In this document: piece after piece, positions 41,436 through 49,526 of the stretch
How positions within the stretch are numbered: position 1 is the stretch's first letter
Layout: the number at the start of each line of letters is the position of its first letter
Assembly: GCF_049673105.1 (NCBI RefSeq)
Contig: NZ_JBATXG010000006.1
Location: 176,537 to 240,536 of the forward strand
Reading direction: 5' to 3'
DNA length: 64,000 bases
Source of the DNA: Castellaniella sp049673105
GTDB lineage: Bacteria; Pseudomonadota; Gammaproteobacteria; Burkholderiales; Burkholderiaceae_B
Notes under the pieces: generated by a model
The model's database searches: none
What the model saw: the letters and a program-made list of their open reading frames with translations, nothing else
What the model was told of the DNA's origin: nothing
Made by a program: the position numbers and the translations under genes

Positions 41436-43700
41436 ATGGCGTTTTCCGGCATACGCGGCGCATCATCAGGCCTGCTGGCGGTCCTCCGCAAAGGCCCCAG
41501 GCTGCGCCGGCGAAAACCCCATAGCGCCCCGGCCTCGCTGCCCGCCGCTGCGCCCAGCCCGATCGCCTCGCTGGCAGGGCTGCAGCAAATCATTTCCGGC
41601 TATCTGTCGCCCCGCGATATCGAACGGGTGCGCGAGGCCTATCGCTTTGCGGATAACGCCCACCTGGGCCAGTTCCGCGAAAGCGGCGAACCCTACATTT
41701 CCCACCCCATCACGGTCACGGAAATCTGCGCCGGCTGGAAGCTCGACGCCGATTCCCTGATGGCGGCGCTGCTGCACGACGTGATCGAGGACCAAGGGGT
41801 CACCAAACAGGAACTGGCCGAGAAATTCGGCGCCGACGTCGCAGACATCGTCGATGGCCTGACCAAACTGGAACGGCTGGAATACGCCACCAAAGCCGAA
41901 CAGCAGGCGGAATCCTTCCGCAAGATGCTGCTGGCGATGGCGCGCGACGTGCGCGTCATCCTGATCAAACTGGCCGACCGGCTGCACAATATGCGCACGC
42001 TGGACGCCGTCGTGCCCGAAAAGCGCCGCCGGGTGGCCCGCGAAACCCTGGATATCTACACGCCGATCGCGCATCGCCTGGGCTTGAACGCCCTGTTCCG
42101 CGAACTGCAGGATCGCTGCTTCAAAGCCATCTACCCGAACCGCTACGACGTCCTGTACAAAGCCATGATGGCGGCGCGCGGCAACCGGCGCGAGGTCATC
42201 ACCAAAATCGCAGAATCCGTGCGCACCGCACTGCCGGCGGCAGGGCTGGACGCTGAAGTCAGCGGTCGCGAGAAATCCCTGTACAGCATCTACAAAAAGA
42301 TGATCGAGCAGAAAAAGTCGTTTTCCGACGTGCTCGATATCTACGGCTTTCGCATCGTGGTGCATACCCTGCCGGAATGCTATCTGGCGCTGGGCACGCT
42401 GCACCAGCTGTACCGGCCTGTGCCAGGCAAATTCAAAGACTACATCGCCATCCCGAAAATCAATGGCTACCAGTCCCTGCACACCACGCTGATCGGCCCC
42501 TATGGCACGCCAGTGGAATTCCAGTTCCGCACCCGGGACATGGACCACATCGCCGAAGAAGGCGTGGCATCCCATTGGCTCTACAAAGAACAGGGCACAT
42601 CCCTGAACGACCTGCAGAAACGCACCCACCAGTGGCTGCAATCCCTGCTGGACATCCAAAGCCAGACGGGCGATTCCGGTGAATTCCTGGAACACGTCAA
42701 GGTCGATCTCTTCCCCGATGCCGTGTATGTTTTCACGCCACAGGGGAAAATCCTGTCGCTGCCGCGCGGCGCCACGCCGGTGGATTTCGCCTACGCCATT
42801 CACACCGACGTCGGCAACCACGCCGTCGCCTGCAAAATCAACGGCGATTTCGTGCCGCTGCGCACCGAACTGCACAGCGGCGATGCCGTCGAGATCATGA
42901 CATCCGCGGCCTCGCGGCCCAGCGCCCAATGGCTGAACTATGTGCGCACCGGTCGGGCGCGCTCTGAAATCCGCCACTACCTGCGCACCGAACGCTACGA
43001 GGAATCCGTGGCCTTTGGCCGGCGCCTGCTGAATCAGGCTTTCGACCAGCTGGGCATCCCCTACCCCAAGGACGACGATCCCCAATGGGAACGCCTGGCC
43101 AAAGGCTCGGGCGGCGCTTCGCGCACCGAAATCCTGGCTGATATCGGTCTGGGAAAACGTCTCGCCGCCGTCGTGGCGCGGCGCTTCGCGCCCGAAAACG
43201 CCATGCTGGAAACCACCGCCATGGCGGTGGACGAATTCAACGCCGTCAGCGGCGCGCCCATCGTCATCCACGGCAACGAAGGCCAGGCCGTGCAGTTGGC
43301 GCCGTGTTGCGGCCCGCTGCCGGGCGATGCCATCATCGGCGGCATCCGTCTAGGCCACGGCCTGGTGGTGCACATGGCCGACTGCCCCGTGGCGCTACGC
43401 CAGCAGGCAAAAGAACCGGAACGCTGGATTCCCGTCATCTGGGACTCCACCACGGCCCGACACCTCAGCACCCGCCTGGACGTCACCGTCCTGAACGAAC
43501 GCGGCGTGCTGGGGCGCCTGGCCGCCGAAATCACGGCAGCGGATTCGAACATCACGCAGCTGACCATGCCCGACGAGGCAGCCTCCACCGCCCTGCTGCA
43601 CCTGACTGTCCAGGTCGACAGCCGGAAACACCTGGCGCAGGTCATCCGGGCGATCCGGCATGTCCCTCAGGTCCAGAAGATCGTCCGGGCAAAAGGATAA
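41436..43700 (+). CDS. spoT: Bifunctional (p)ppGpp synthetase/hydrolase SpoT
   Basis: Makes and degrades the stringent-response signal (p)ppGpp, 754 residues. Domains in order: HD hydrolase with H90 (YISHP) and H114-D115 (LLHDVIED), synthetase (REKSLYSIYKKM, DIYGFRIVV), TGS (DLFPDAVYVFTPQGKI, ATPVDFAYAIHTDVG), and a C-terminal ACT (LDVTVLNERGVLGRLA). The intact HD motif argues for hydrolase activity, unlike RelA. The first 45 residues are basic and poorly conserved; a later start is possible. A terminator follows at 43714. Confidence 0.94.
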   Translation: MAFSGIRGASSGLLAVLRKGPRLRRRKPHSAPASLPAAAPSPIASLAGLQQIISGYLSPRDIERVREAYRFADNAHLGQFRESGEPYISHPITVTEICAGWKLDADSLMAALLHDVIEDQGVTKQELAEKFGADVADIVDGLTKLERLEYATKAEQQAESFRKMLLAMARDVRVILIKLADRLHNMRTLDAVVPEKRRRVARETLDIYTPIAHRLGLNALFRELQDRCFKAIYPNRYDVLYKAMMAARGNRREVITKIAESVRTALPAAGLDAEVSGREKSLYSIYKKMIEQKKSFSDVLDIYGFRIVVHTLPECYLALGTLHQLYRPVPGKFKDYIAIPKINGYQSLHTTLIGPYGTPVEFQFRTRDMDHIAEEGVASHWLYKEQGTSLNDLQKRTHQWLQSLLDIQSQTGDSGEFLEHVKVDLFPDAVYVFTPQGKILSLPRGATPVDFAYAIHTDVGNHAVACKINGDFVPLRTELHSGDAVEIMTSAASRPSAQWLNYVRTGRARSEIRHYLRTERYEESVAFGRRLLNQAFDQLGIPYPKDDDPQWERLAKGSGGASRTEILADIGLGKRLAAVVARRFAPENAMLETTAMAVDEFNAVSGAPIVIHGNEGQAVQLAPCCGPLPGDAIIGGIRLGHGLVVHMADCPVALRQQAKEPERWIPVIWDSTTARHLSTRLDVTVLNERGVLGRLAAEITAADSNITQLTMPDEAASTALLHLTVQVDSRKHLAQVIRAIRHVPQVQKIVRAKG

Positions 43701-43713
43701 AAACTCAGGCATG

Positions 43714-43752
43714 AAAACAAAGACCGCTTCATCATGAAGCGGTCTTTGTTTT
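43714..43752. terminator. Rho-independent terminator after spoT
   Basis: AAAACAAAGACCGCTTCAT pairs perfectly with the downstream arm around a one-base centre (19-base arms), with A4 on the left and T5 on the right. It can serve both spoT (+) and ppiD (-), which converge here. Confidence 0.93.
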
Positions 43753-43819
43753 TCCGGCATGAATGACACGCCGGGATCAGGATGGCTGCCCCTGGAGCAG
43801 CCCCCTATGGCAACGACGA

Positions 43820-45775
43820 TCAGTTCGATCCGCTGTCACCCTGTTGAATCAGTTTGCGGCCTTCCTCTGTGACCTTTACCCCCAGGGAACGGCGCAGGTC
43901 CGTCAGCACGGCCTGCTCTTCGACGCTGCCCCAGACGCGGGCCAACTGAGCGCCCAGGCCGGCCAGCGCGGGCTGCTCGATCGTGCCTGGCTTGACCTGA
44001 TCCACCAGGATGACGGCATAGGCGTCGGGCAGAGACACCCCGCCATAAGTCGGCAGAGGCTGACGGGGCAACGAGAAGGCCGCATCCATCACGGATTTGC
44101 TCAGGCCGGCAGGATCCAGGCGGCTGATCGTAATCGGGTCCAGAAAGCCCTCGGTCGAGGCGGTTTCCTTCAGCTGCGCCAAGGCTTTTTCACCGGCGGC
44201 CACTGCAGCGGCTTGGGCCTGTTCGGCTTCCAGTTGCGTCTGGATATGCGCCTGCACCTTGTCCAGATCCGGCACATGAGCCGGCGTCACGGTGTTCACG
44301 CGCACCACCACCATCGCATCGGGGGAAATCTCGATCACGCCCGAATTCTGCTTGTCGGTCAGCACCTGGCGGCTGAACAGGGCCTGGCGCACTCGCACAT
44401 CGCCCAGCATGGCGGCATCCGGGGATGCGGCAGCAGCCTGAGGGCCGGCTTCGTCGGCGCTCAGCAGGCGGTCGCGGGCGATGCCTTGGACCTGCCGCAC
44501 CTGCAAGCCCAGTTCCTTGCCAGCCGGGTCCAGGCTGGACGGATTGTCGTAGACCAGGCCGGTCAGCTTGGTCGCCATATCGGCGAAACGCTCGGCGGCC
44601 AGTTGTCGGCGGACTTCGGCTTCGACCTTGGTGCGGGCTTCGTCAAAGGTTTCACCCTTTTCAGGCTGAACCTCGTTGGCGATGAAGACGTGATAGCCGT
44701 CCGGGCCTTTGACCGGGTCGGAAATCTCGCCTTGCTTGAGCGCAAAAACAGCTTGTTCCATGGGCAGCGGCAAGGTGCCGCGCTGGATCCAGCCTAACTG
44801 ACCGCCATCGCGCGCCGTGCCCGCATCCTGGGATTCCTTGCGGGCCAGATCCCCGAACTGCGAAGGTTCCGTGCGCGCCCGGCGGCTGATGTCCTGGGCG
44901 GCCTTCAGCGCGGTCTTGTCGGCCTCGTCCGAGGCCCCGGCAGGCAGCTTGACCAGAATATGGCTGACATTGACCCGCGCCGGGACCACATAACGGGTCT
45001 TGTTCTGTTCGTAATAATCCTTCAGCTGAGCCTCGGTGACATCGGACACGCTGGCCACGGCAGCGGCTTCGTCCAGCACCAGATAGTCGGCGGACACCTG
45101 CTCGGGCAGGCGCAGATCGTCTTGGTGCGCGTCGTACCAGGCCTTGATGTCCTGGGGCGTGACCTTGACGTCTTTGGCGTAGTCTTTGGCCTGAAACACC
45201 CGCAGGCGCACCGTGCGTTCTTCCGTCAGCGCCTGCTTCAGACCATCCAGCACCGGCTGCGGCAAGGCGGCGGTATCGCGCACCGGCCCCAACACGGTAT
45301 CCAAAGCCAGTTCAGCCCGTTGACTGGCTTCGAAATCCCGGGGGCTCGCGCCAATCGATGCCAGGACCTCGTGGTAGCGGTCAGCGGAAAACTGGCCGTC
45401 CACCTGCACCTGCGGCATGGCGGCGATGGCGCGGCGCAGGGTATTGTCCGAAATACTGAAGCGTTCCTGCGTCGCCACGGCGATCTGGATCTTGCGATCG
45501 ATCAACTGGTCCAGCAAGGCCTGGCGCGCCTGGGGATTATCCAGCAAGGCCGGATCAAAGCGCCCCTGGGTGCTTTCCTGCATCTGCTGCAACTGATTGC
45601 GCTGCGCCTGGATGAATTCTTCCTTGGTCACAGACAAGGTGCCGATCTCGGCGATGGCGGGATCGGCAGTCGCGACGGAATACCCGCTGATGCCAAGAAA
45701 CACAAAGGACGGCACCACCAGGATCAAGAGGATCAACTGCATCAGGCGCTGGTGCGTGCGTATGAAATCGAACAT
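43820..45775 (-). CDS. ppiD: Periplasmic chaperone/PPIase PpiD-like (SurA_N)
   Basis: Membrane-anchored periplasmic folding factor at the Sec translocon, 651 residues. A single N-terminal helix (about 12-33, LMQLILLILVVPSFVFLG) follows a short cytoplasmic segment, as in PpiD. A SurA_N-type helical region and one parvulin domain follow (VSHILVKLPAGA near 270 to DGYHVFIANEV near 360, with GGQLGWIQRGTL between). The C-terminal part is helical. It is divergent from ugpQ, with a structured 260-base spacer. Confidence 0.92.
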   Translation of the reverse strand: MFDFIRTHQRLMQLILLILVVPSFVFLGISGYSVATADPAIAEIGTLSVTKEEFIQAQRNQLQQMQESTQGRFDPALLDNPQARQALLDQLIDRKIQIAVATQERFSISDNTLRRAIAAMPQVQVDGQFSADRYHEVLASIGASPRDFEASQRAELALDTVLGPVRDTAALPQPVLDGLKQALTEERTVRLRVFQAKDYAKDVKVTPQDIKAWYDAHQDDLRLPEQVSADYLVLDEAAAVASVSDVTEAQLKDYYEQNKTRYVVPARVNVSHILVKLPAGASDEADKTALKAAQDISRRARTEPSQFGDLARKESQDAGTARDGGQLGWIQRGTLPLPMEQAVFALKQGEISDPVKGPDGYHVFIANEVQPEKGETFDEARTKVEAEVRRQLAAERFADMATKLTGLVYDNPSSLDPAGKELGLQVRQVQGIARDRLLSADEAGPQAAAASPDAAMLGDVRVRQALFSRQVLTDKQNSGVIEISPDAMVVVRVNTVTPAHVPDLDKVQAHIQTQLEAEQAQAAAVAAGEKALAQLKETASTEGFLDPITISRLDPAGLSKSVMDAAFSLPRQPLPTYGGVSLPDAYAVILVDQVKPGTIEQPALAGLGAQLARVWGSVEEQAVLTDLRRSLGVKVTEEGRKLIQQGDSGSN

Positions 45776-45828
45776 GGGCGAAGGTCCCGCAAAGAATGGC
45801 GAACGACAGAGCCGGGGTCATTCGAAAC

Positions 45829-45850
45829 AAAAAAGGCGAACACCGTCGCC
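45829..45850 (-). terminator. Minus-strand Rho-independent terminator upstream of ppiD
   Basis: On the minus strand GGCGA-CGGTGT-TCGCC is followed directly by six T residues. It ends a minus-strand transcript 54 bases before the ppiD ATG. No minus-strand gene lies upstream of it, so it marks either a short RNA or an attenuator in the ppiD leader. Confidence 0.65.
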
Positions 45851-46000
45851 CCACCGGCTGAGCAAAGCGACAGCCTGAAATGCCACGCAGTTTAACACTG
45901 TGAGGCCCCGGCTGCGTGAGTCGCGCCCATCCAGGCGGCTCTCTGCAAAAAGGATAGAGAGGCCTGCCGAGCAAGAGCCCGTCTGCTGCGCTTCACGGCA
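45851..46000 (-). other. Structured minus-strand region, possible small RNA or ppiD leader
   Basis: Upstream of the terminator at 45829-45850 the minus strand holds further stem-loops: CACGCAG...CTGCGTG (seven-base arms, within about 45880-45920) and GGCCTCTCT...AGAGAGCC (within about 45933-45965). Neither strand has a gene-like frame. I cannot see a clear minus-strand promoter; TATTTT near 46009 is weak. The boundaries are approximate. Confidence 0.35.
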
Positions 46001-46035
46001 AACCGCTAAAATACAAGGGTTTCCTTCATTTCGCC

Positions 46036-46815
46036 ATGCCCATCACCATGACAAGCTCGCATCCTGCCTGGCCCTGGCCCGCCCTCATTGCCCATCGCGG
46101 CGGGGGTCGCCTGGCTCCTGAAAACACCCTGGCGGCCATGCGCACCGGCGTCGCCCGCGGCTTTCACATGGCGGAATATGACGTCAAGCTCAGCCAGGAT
46201 GGGGTGCCTTTCCTGCTGCACGATGACCGGATCGACCGCACCTGCGATGGCCAGGGTCTGGCCAGCGAACTGGACTGGAAAGATCTGGCCCGCTTTGATT
46301 TCGGCGCCTGGAAAGGGCCGAATTTCGCCGGGGAACCCGCACCGACCCTGTTGTCGATTGCTCGCTACACGCTGGCAAACGGCATGCACAGCAATATAGA
46401 AATCAAGCCGACCACCGGCGTAGAACACGACACCGGCCTGGCCGTCGCCCAGGCAGCCGCCCAGCTATGGGCCGCTGCCCCACTGCCGCCGCTGCTGTCC
46501 TCGTTTTCCGAAACCGCCCTGGAAGCCGCCCGCACTGCCGCGCCGGACCTGCCCCGCGCCCTGTTGATCGAAGGCCCGGTGCCGTCGGATTGGCGCGCCC
46601 GCATGAACGGCCTGGGTTGCATCGGCCTGAACATCGATACGCGTCACGCCGATCAGGCCGTGGTGCGCGACATTCTGGATCAGGGCGCCACCCTGTCGGT
46701 CTGGACCGTCAACGACCTGGACCGCGCCCGCGAGCTGCTTGCCTGGGGCTGCCAGGCGATCTTCACCGACGCGCTCGATCTGCTCAGCGCCGATACTCTG
46801 GCCCCGTCCCGCTAG
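46036..46815 (+). CDS. ugpQ: Glycerophosphodiester phosphodiesterase UgpQ
   Basis: Hydrolyses glycerophosphodiesters to glycerol-3-phosphate and an alcohol, 259 residues, cytosolic (no signal). The catalytic and metal residues sit in IAHRGGGRLAPENTLAA (His), EYDVKLSQDGVPFLLHDD (Glu, Asp, His), and the C-terminal VWTVND and AIFTDALDLL complete the barrel. A TAAAAT element at 46007-46012 is a likely -10. Start at 46036 or 46048 (MTSSHP); neither has a clear ribosome site. rlmJ follows by seven bases. Confidence 0.9.
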   Translation: MPITMTSSHPAWPWPALIAHRGGGRLAPENTLAAMRTGVARGFHMAEYDVKLSQDGVPFLLHDDRIDRTCDGQGLASELDWKDLARFDFGAWKGPNFAGEPAPTLLSIARYTLANGMHSNIEIKPTTGVEHDTGLAVAQAAAQLWAAAPLPPLLSSFSETALEAARTAAPDLPRALLIEGPVPSDWRARMNGLGCIGLNIDTRHADQAVVRDILDQGATLSVWTVNDLDRARELLAWGCQAIFTDALDLLSADTLAPSR

Positions 46816-46822
46816 GAAAGCC

Positions 46823-47809
46823 ATGTTCAGCTACCGCCATGCCTTTCATGCCGGCAATCACGCCGACGTCCTGAAGCACGCCATCCTGGTGCAGATTCTG
46901 GATTATCTGAACCGCAAGGACACCCCCTACTGGGTGATCGACACGCATGCAGGCGCCGGGTTGTACGCGCTGGACGGCGACTGGGCGGGCCAAAGCGGCG
47001 AGGTCACCGATGGCCTGGACCGCCTGCTGGGCGCCGCGCACCCGCCCGCGCTGATCGAGCGCTACCTGCGGGCCATCCAGGATTTCAACCCGGATGGGGT
47101 GGCGAATCTGTATCCCGGTTCCCCGTGCCTGACCCTGCATGCCATGCGCCCTGACGATCGCTTGCGCCTGTTCGAACTGCACCCCACCGAAGGCCAGGTG
47201 CTGGAAGAAACCCTGCACCATCAAATGAATGCCTCGCGCCGCCAGGTCGCGGTCGCATTCGAAGACGGTTTCACCGGCCTGAAGCGCCTGCTGCCCCCGC
47301 CGTCCAGACGCGGCCTGGTCTTGATCGACCCGTCATACGAAAACAAGCAGGACTACCGCTCCGTCCAGCAGGTGTTGCGCGATGGCTTGCAGCGTTTTGC
47401 CCAGGGCTGTTTCGCGGTCTGGTACCCGCTGGTGCAGCGCGTCCAGGCGCACGACATGGTGCGCGCCCTGGAACGCCTGCCGGTGGATTGGATCAATGCC
47501 AGCCTGACGGTCTGCAAGCCATCCGCCGACGGCCTGGGCCTGCACGGCAGCGGCATGTTCATCGTCAATCCGCCCTGGACACTGGAAGCCGAACTGCGCG
47601 ATGCCTTGCCCTGGCTGCAAACGACGCTCAAGCAGGATAACCAGGCGAAATTTAGCCTGACGAGCCGCGCCAAGCCTGGGGCCGGAAACCACCGCACCGC
47701 GATGGCCCAGGGCCCCGCCGCCGGCGGATCACCCGCCCGACCGGATCGCCCCGCGCGGCCAGCGGCGGGGCGCAGCCCGCATCAGAAGCGCTCGCCTTCG
47801 CGCAAATAG
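46823..47809 (+). CDS. rlmJ: 23S rRNA (adenine(2030)-N6)-methyltransferase RlmJ
   Basis: SAM-dependent rRNA methyltransferase, 328 residues. The family N-terminus MFSYRHAFHAGNHADVLKH fixes the start; VIDTHAGAGLYAL is the SAM-binding loop and VLIDPSYE (DPPY-like) the catalytic motif. The last 40 residues (after FSLTSRAKP) are a Pro/Arg/Ser-rich basic tail not seen in standard RlmJ of about 280 residues. That tail runs 28 bases into the convergent pseudouridine synthase gene, so it may have arisen by stop-codon loss (inference). Confidence 0.92.
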   Translation: MFSYRHAFHAGNHADVLKHAILVQILDYLNRKDTPYWVIDTHAGAGLYALDGDWAGQSGEVTDGLDRLLGAAHPPALIERYLRAIQDFNPDGVANLYPGSPCLTLHAMRPDDRLRLFELHPTEGQVLEETLHHQMNASRRQVAVAFEDGFTGLKRLLPPPSRRGLVLIDPSYENKQDYRSVQQVLRDGLQRFAQGCFAVWYPLVQRVQAHDMVRALERLPVDWINASLTVCKPSADGLGLHGSGMFIVNPPWTLEAELRDALPWLQTTLKQDNQAKFSLTSRAKPGAGNHRTAMAQGPAAGGSPARPDRPARPAAGRSPHQKRSPSRK

Positions 47810-48513
47810 CGCCACTGGCCCATGGGCAGATCGCCCAATACGATCTGCCCCATGCGCACTCTTTTCAGACCGACGACCTTCAGACCGACCTGTTCGCACA
47901 TGCGCCGGATCTGCCGTTTACGGCCTTCGTTCAGAATGAACTGCAGCTGGTCTTCGTTCTGCCAGCGGACCTTGGCCGGGCGCAGCGCCTGGCCATCCAG
48001 CATCAAACCGTGGTTGAGCTGCGCCAGACCGCCCGACGACAGGCGGCCTTCGACCCGCACCAGATATTCTTTTTCGATGCCGGAATCATCGCCGATCAAT
48101 TGGCGGGCGATCCGCCCGTCTTGCGTCAGCACCAACAGCCCCTGAGAATCGATATCCAGGCGGCCAGCAGGCGCCAGACCGCGCAGATGCGCCGGGTCGA
48201 AGACGCGGCGCGCCCGATCGGCATGAAACTGGGTATCGGCCCGGATCAGCGAGGCCGCCAGACGATAGCCGTGATCCGCCTGATGCGAGACATAGCCCAC
48301 GGGCTTGTTCAGGATGATGGTGGCCTTGTCGGTCTGACGGCGGGCCGCCTGGCGTTCCAGCGAAATGCGCGCGTTGGGCATGGCCTTGGTGCCCAGCTCT
48401 TTCACGATCTGGCCATCGACCCGCACCCAGCCGCGCTCGATATAAGCGTCGGCCTCGCGGCGGGAACACAGGCCGCGCTGGGCCATTAATTTTGAAATTC
48501 GAACGGGTTCCAT
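47782..48513 (-). CDS. RluF-like 23S rRNA pseudouridine synthase
   Basis: RsuA-family pseudouridine synthase of 243 residues. An S4 RNA-binding domain (RISKLMAQRGLCSRREADAYI, core LCSRREADAYIE) comes first; the catalytic Asp is in PAGRLDIDSQGLLVLT; the C-terminal GRKRQIRRMCEQVGLKVVGL and MGQWRYL resemble RluF most. Start MEPVRISK at 48513 is chosen over an upstream ATG because it opens directly into the S4 domain. It lacks the long basic tail of E. coli RluF. The exact target uridine is not certain. Confidence 0.87.
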   Translation of the reverse strand: MEPVRISKLMAQRGLCSRREADAYIERGWVRVDGQIVKELGTKAMPNARISLERQAARRQTDKATIILNKPVGYVSHQADHGYRLAASLIRADTQFHADRARRVFDPAHLRGLAPAGRLDIDSQGLLVLTQDGRIARQLIGDDSGIEKEYLVRVEGRLSSGGLAQLNHGLMLDGQALRPAKVRWQNEDQLQFILNEGRKRQIRRMCEQVGLKVVGLKRVRMGQIVLGDLPMGQWRYLREGERF

Positions 48514-48557
48514 GATGAAGCGCATTGTAGCGTCCAGCATGTTATCGTGTCGCCCCG

Positions 48558-49166
48558 ATGATGCCCCAAACTGCCTGCCCGCGCGATTGGCGCCCCGAAC
48601 CGGCCCCCAGCCTGGGCCGCCGGCAGCAGGCGTGGCTGCGCCAGCCGGGTGCTCTGACGGCCGGTTTGCGCCGACTGGGCGAAGTGCGTCTGTTCGTGCG
48701 CGACGAAGCCGTGCTGGCCCTGCCCCGCTGCTGGGCGATCGAATCCGGCTTGCAGGCGGGCGCGACGGTCTGGTGGCGTGAGATTCTGATGACGATCGAC
48801 GACATCCCCTGCGTGCAGGCCTGCAGTTTCACGCCCTGGACGGCCAGCCTGGGGGCCTGGAAGGCCATGCGCGGCCTGGGCAGCCGACCACTGGCCGACA
48901 TCCTGTATCAAGACCCCCGCATTCTGCGCAGCGCTTTTCGCTTTGGATCCCTGCACACCCGGCGTGCCGATCAGCCCTGGGCGGTACCCAAGATCCACGC
49001 GCCCATCGAGGCCCGGCATTCCGTCTTTACCCTGAAAGGGGCGCCACTGCTGGTGGCGGAGTATTTCTTGCCGGCCTTCTGGCTGCTGGCCGAGCAGCCC
49101 GGCGCTACAGCACCTCGGCGCCGCTTTCCCCGGTGCGGATGCGGATCGCCTGCTCGACCGGCGTGA
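48558..49166 (+). CDS. ubiC: Chorismate lyase UbiC
   Basis: Releases pyruvate from chorismate to give 4-hydroxybenzoate, the first ubiquinone-ring precursor. The 202-residue protein has WLRQPGALTAGLRRLG near the N-terminus, VWWREILMTIDDIPCVQA, LGSRPLADILYQDP and the C-terminal RHSVFTLKGAPLLVAEYFLPAFW. These blocks match the UbiC fold, although overall identity is probably low. The last 21 codons run 62 bases into the convergent glnB gene, giving a Cys/Arg/Pro-rich tail. Confidence 0.85.
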   Translation: MMPQTACPRDWRPEPAPSLGRRQQAWLRQPGALTAGLRRLGEVRLFVRDEAVLALPRCWAIESGLQAGATVWWREILMTIDDIPCVQACSFTPWTASLGAWKAMRGLGSRPLADILYQDPRILRSAFRFGSLHTRRADQPWAVPKIHAPIEARHSVFTLKGAPLLVAEYFLPAFWLLAEQPGATAPRRRFPRCGCGSPARPA

Positions 49167-49458
49167 CGAAGATTTTCCCATCGCCGATTTTGCCGGTACG
49201 AGCCGCGCGAATGATGGCCTCGATGACGCCGTCGGTCTGATCGGCGGCCACCACCACATCGATACGGATTTTCGGCAGAAAATCGACCACGTATTCCGCC
49301 CCGCGATACAGTTCGGTATGACCTTTCTGGCGACCGAACCCCTTGACCTCGGTGACGGTCAAACCATTGACGCCCAATTCGGACAAGGCCTCGCGCACTT
49401 CGTCCAATTTAAAGGGTTTGACGATGGCTGTAATCTGCTTCATGTCGGGTTGCGCCAT
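49105..49458 (-). CDS. glnB: Nitrogen regulatory protein PII (GlnB)
   Basis: Trimeric signal protein sensing 2-oxoglutarate and, through uridylylation, glutamine; it controls NtrB and glutamine-synthetase adenylylation. T-loop Tyr51 (GAEYVVDFLPK, counted from MKQ) and the B-loop TGKIGDGKIF are intact. VDFLPK favours GlnB over GlnK, and no amtB follows. Two starts are possible: 49458 (MAQPDMKQ) has GGAG four bases upstream, and 49443 (MKQITAIVKPF) gives the family length of 112 but has no ribosome site. I use 49458. Confidence 0.93.
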   Translation of the reverse strand: MAQPDMKQITAIVKPFKLDEVREALSELGVNGLTVTEVKGFGRQKGHTELYRGAEYVVDFLPKIRIDVVVAADQTDGVIEAIIRAARTGKIGDGKIFVTPVEQAIRIRTGESGAEVL

Positions 49459-49511
49459 GATCTCCGGCTTCCGCTGAAAAGCTTTTAATATAGCGCAGGT
49501 CGCGCCTCCCT

Positions 49512-49517
49512 TATAAT
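49512..49517 (+). promoter_or_regulatory. -10 element of argH, very close to the start codon
   Basis: A perfect TATAAT lies nine bases before the argH ATG at 49527 and no Shine-Dalgarno is visible between them. The predicted transcript would begin within a few bases of the ATG, so argH may be translated from a leaderless or near-leaderless message. I see no good -35. Confidence 0.55.
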
Positions 49518-49526
49518 TTCCGCACT

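Noticed and set aside
45829..46000. 6S RNA (ssrS)
   Set aside because: The TTAAACTGCG stretch recalled 6S, but I could not build the long closing stem and central bubble that define it, so it is reported only as a structured candidate.
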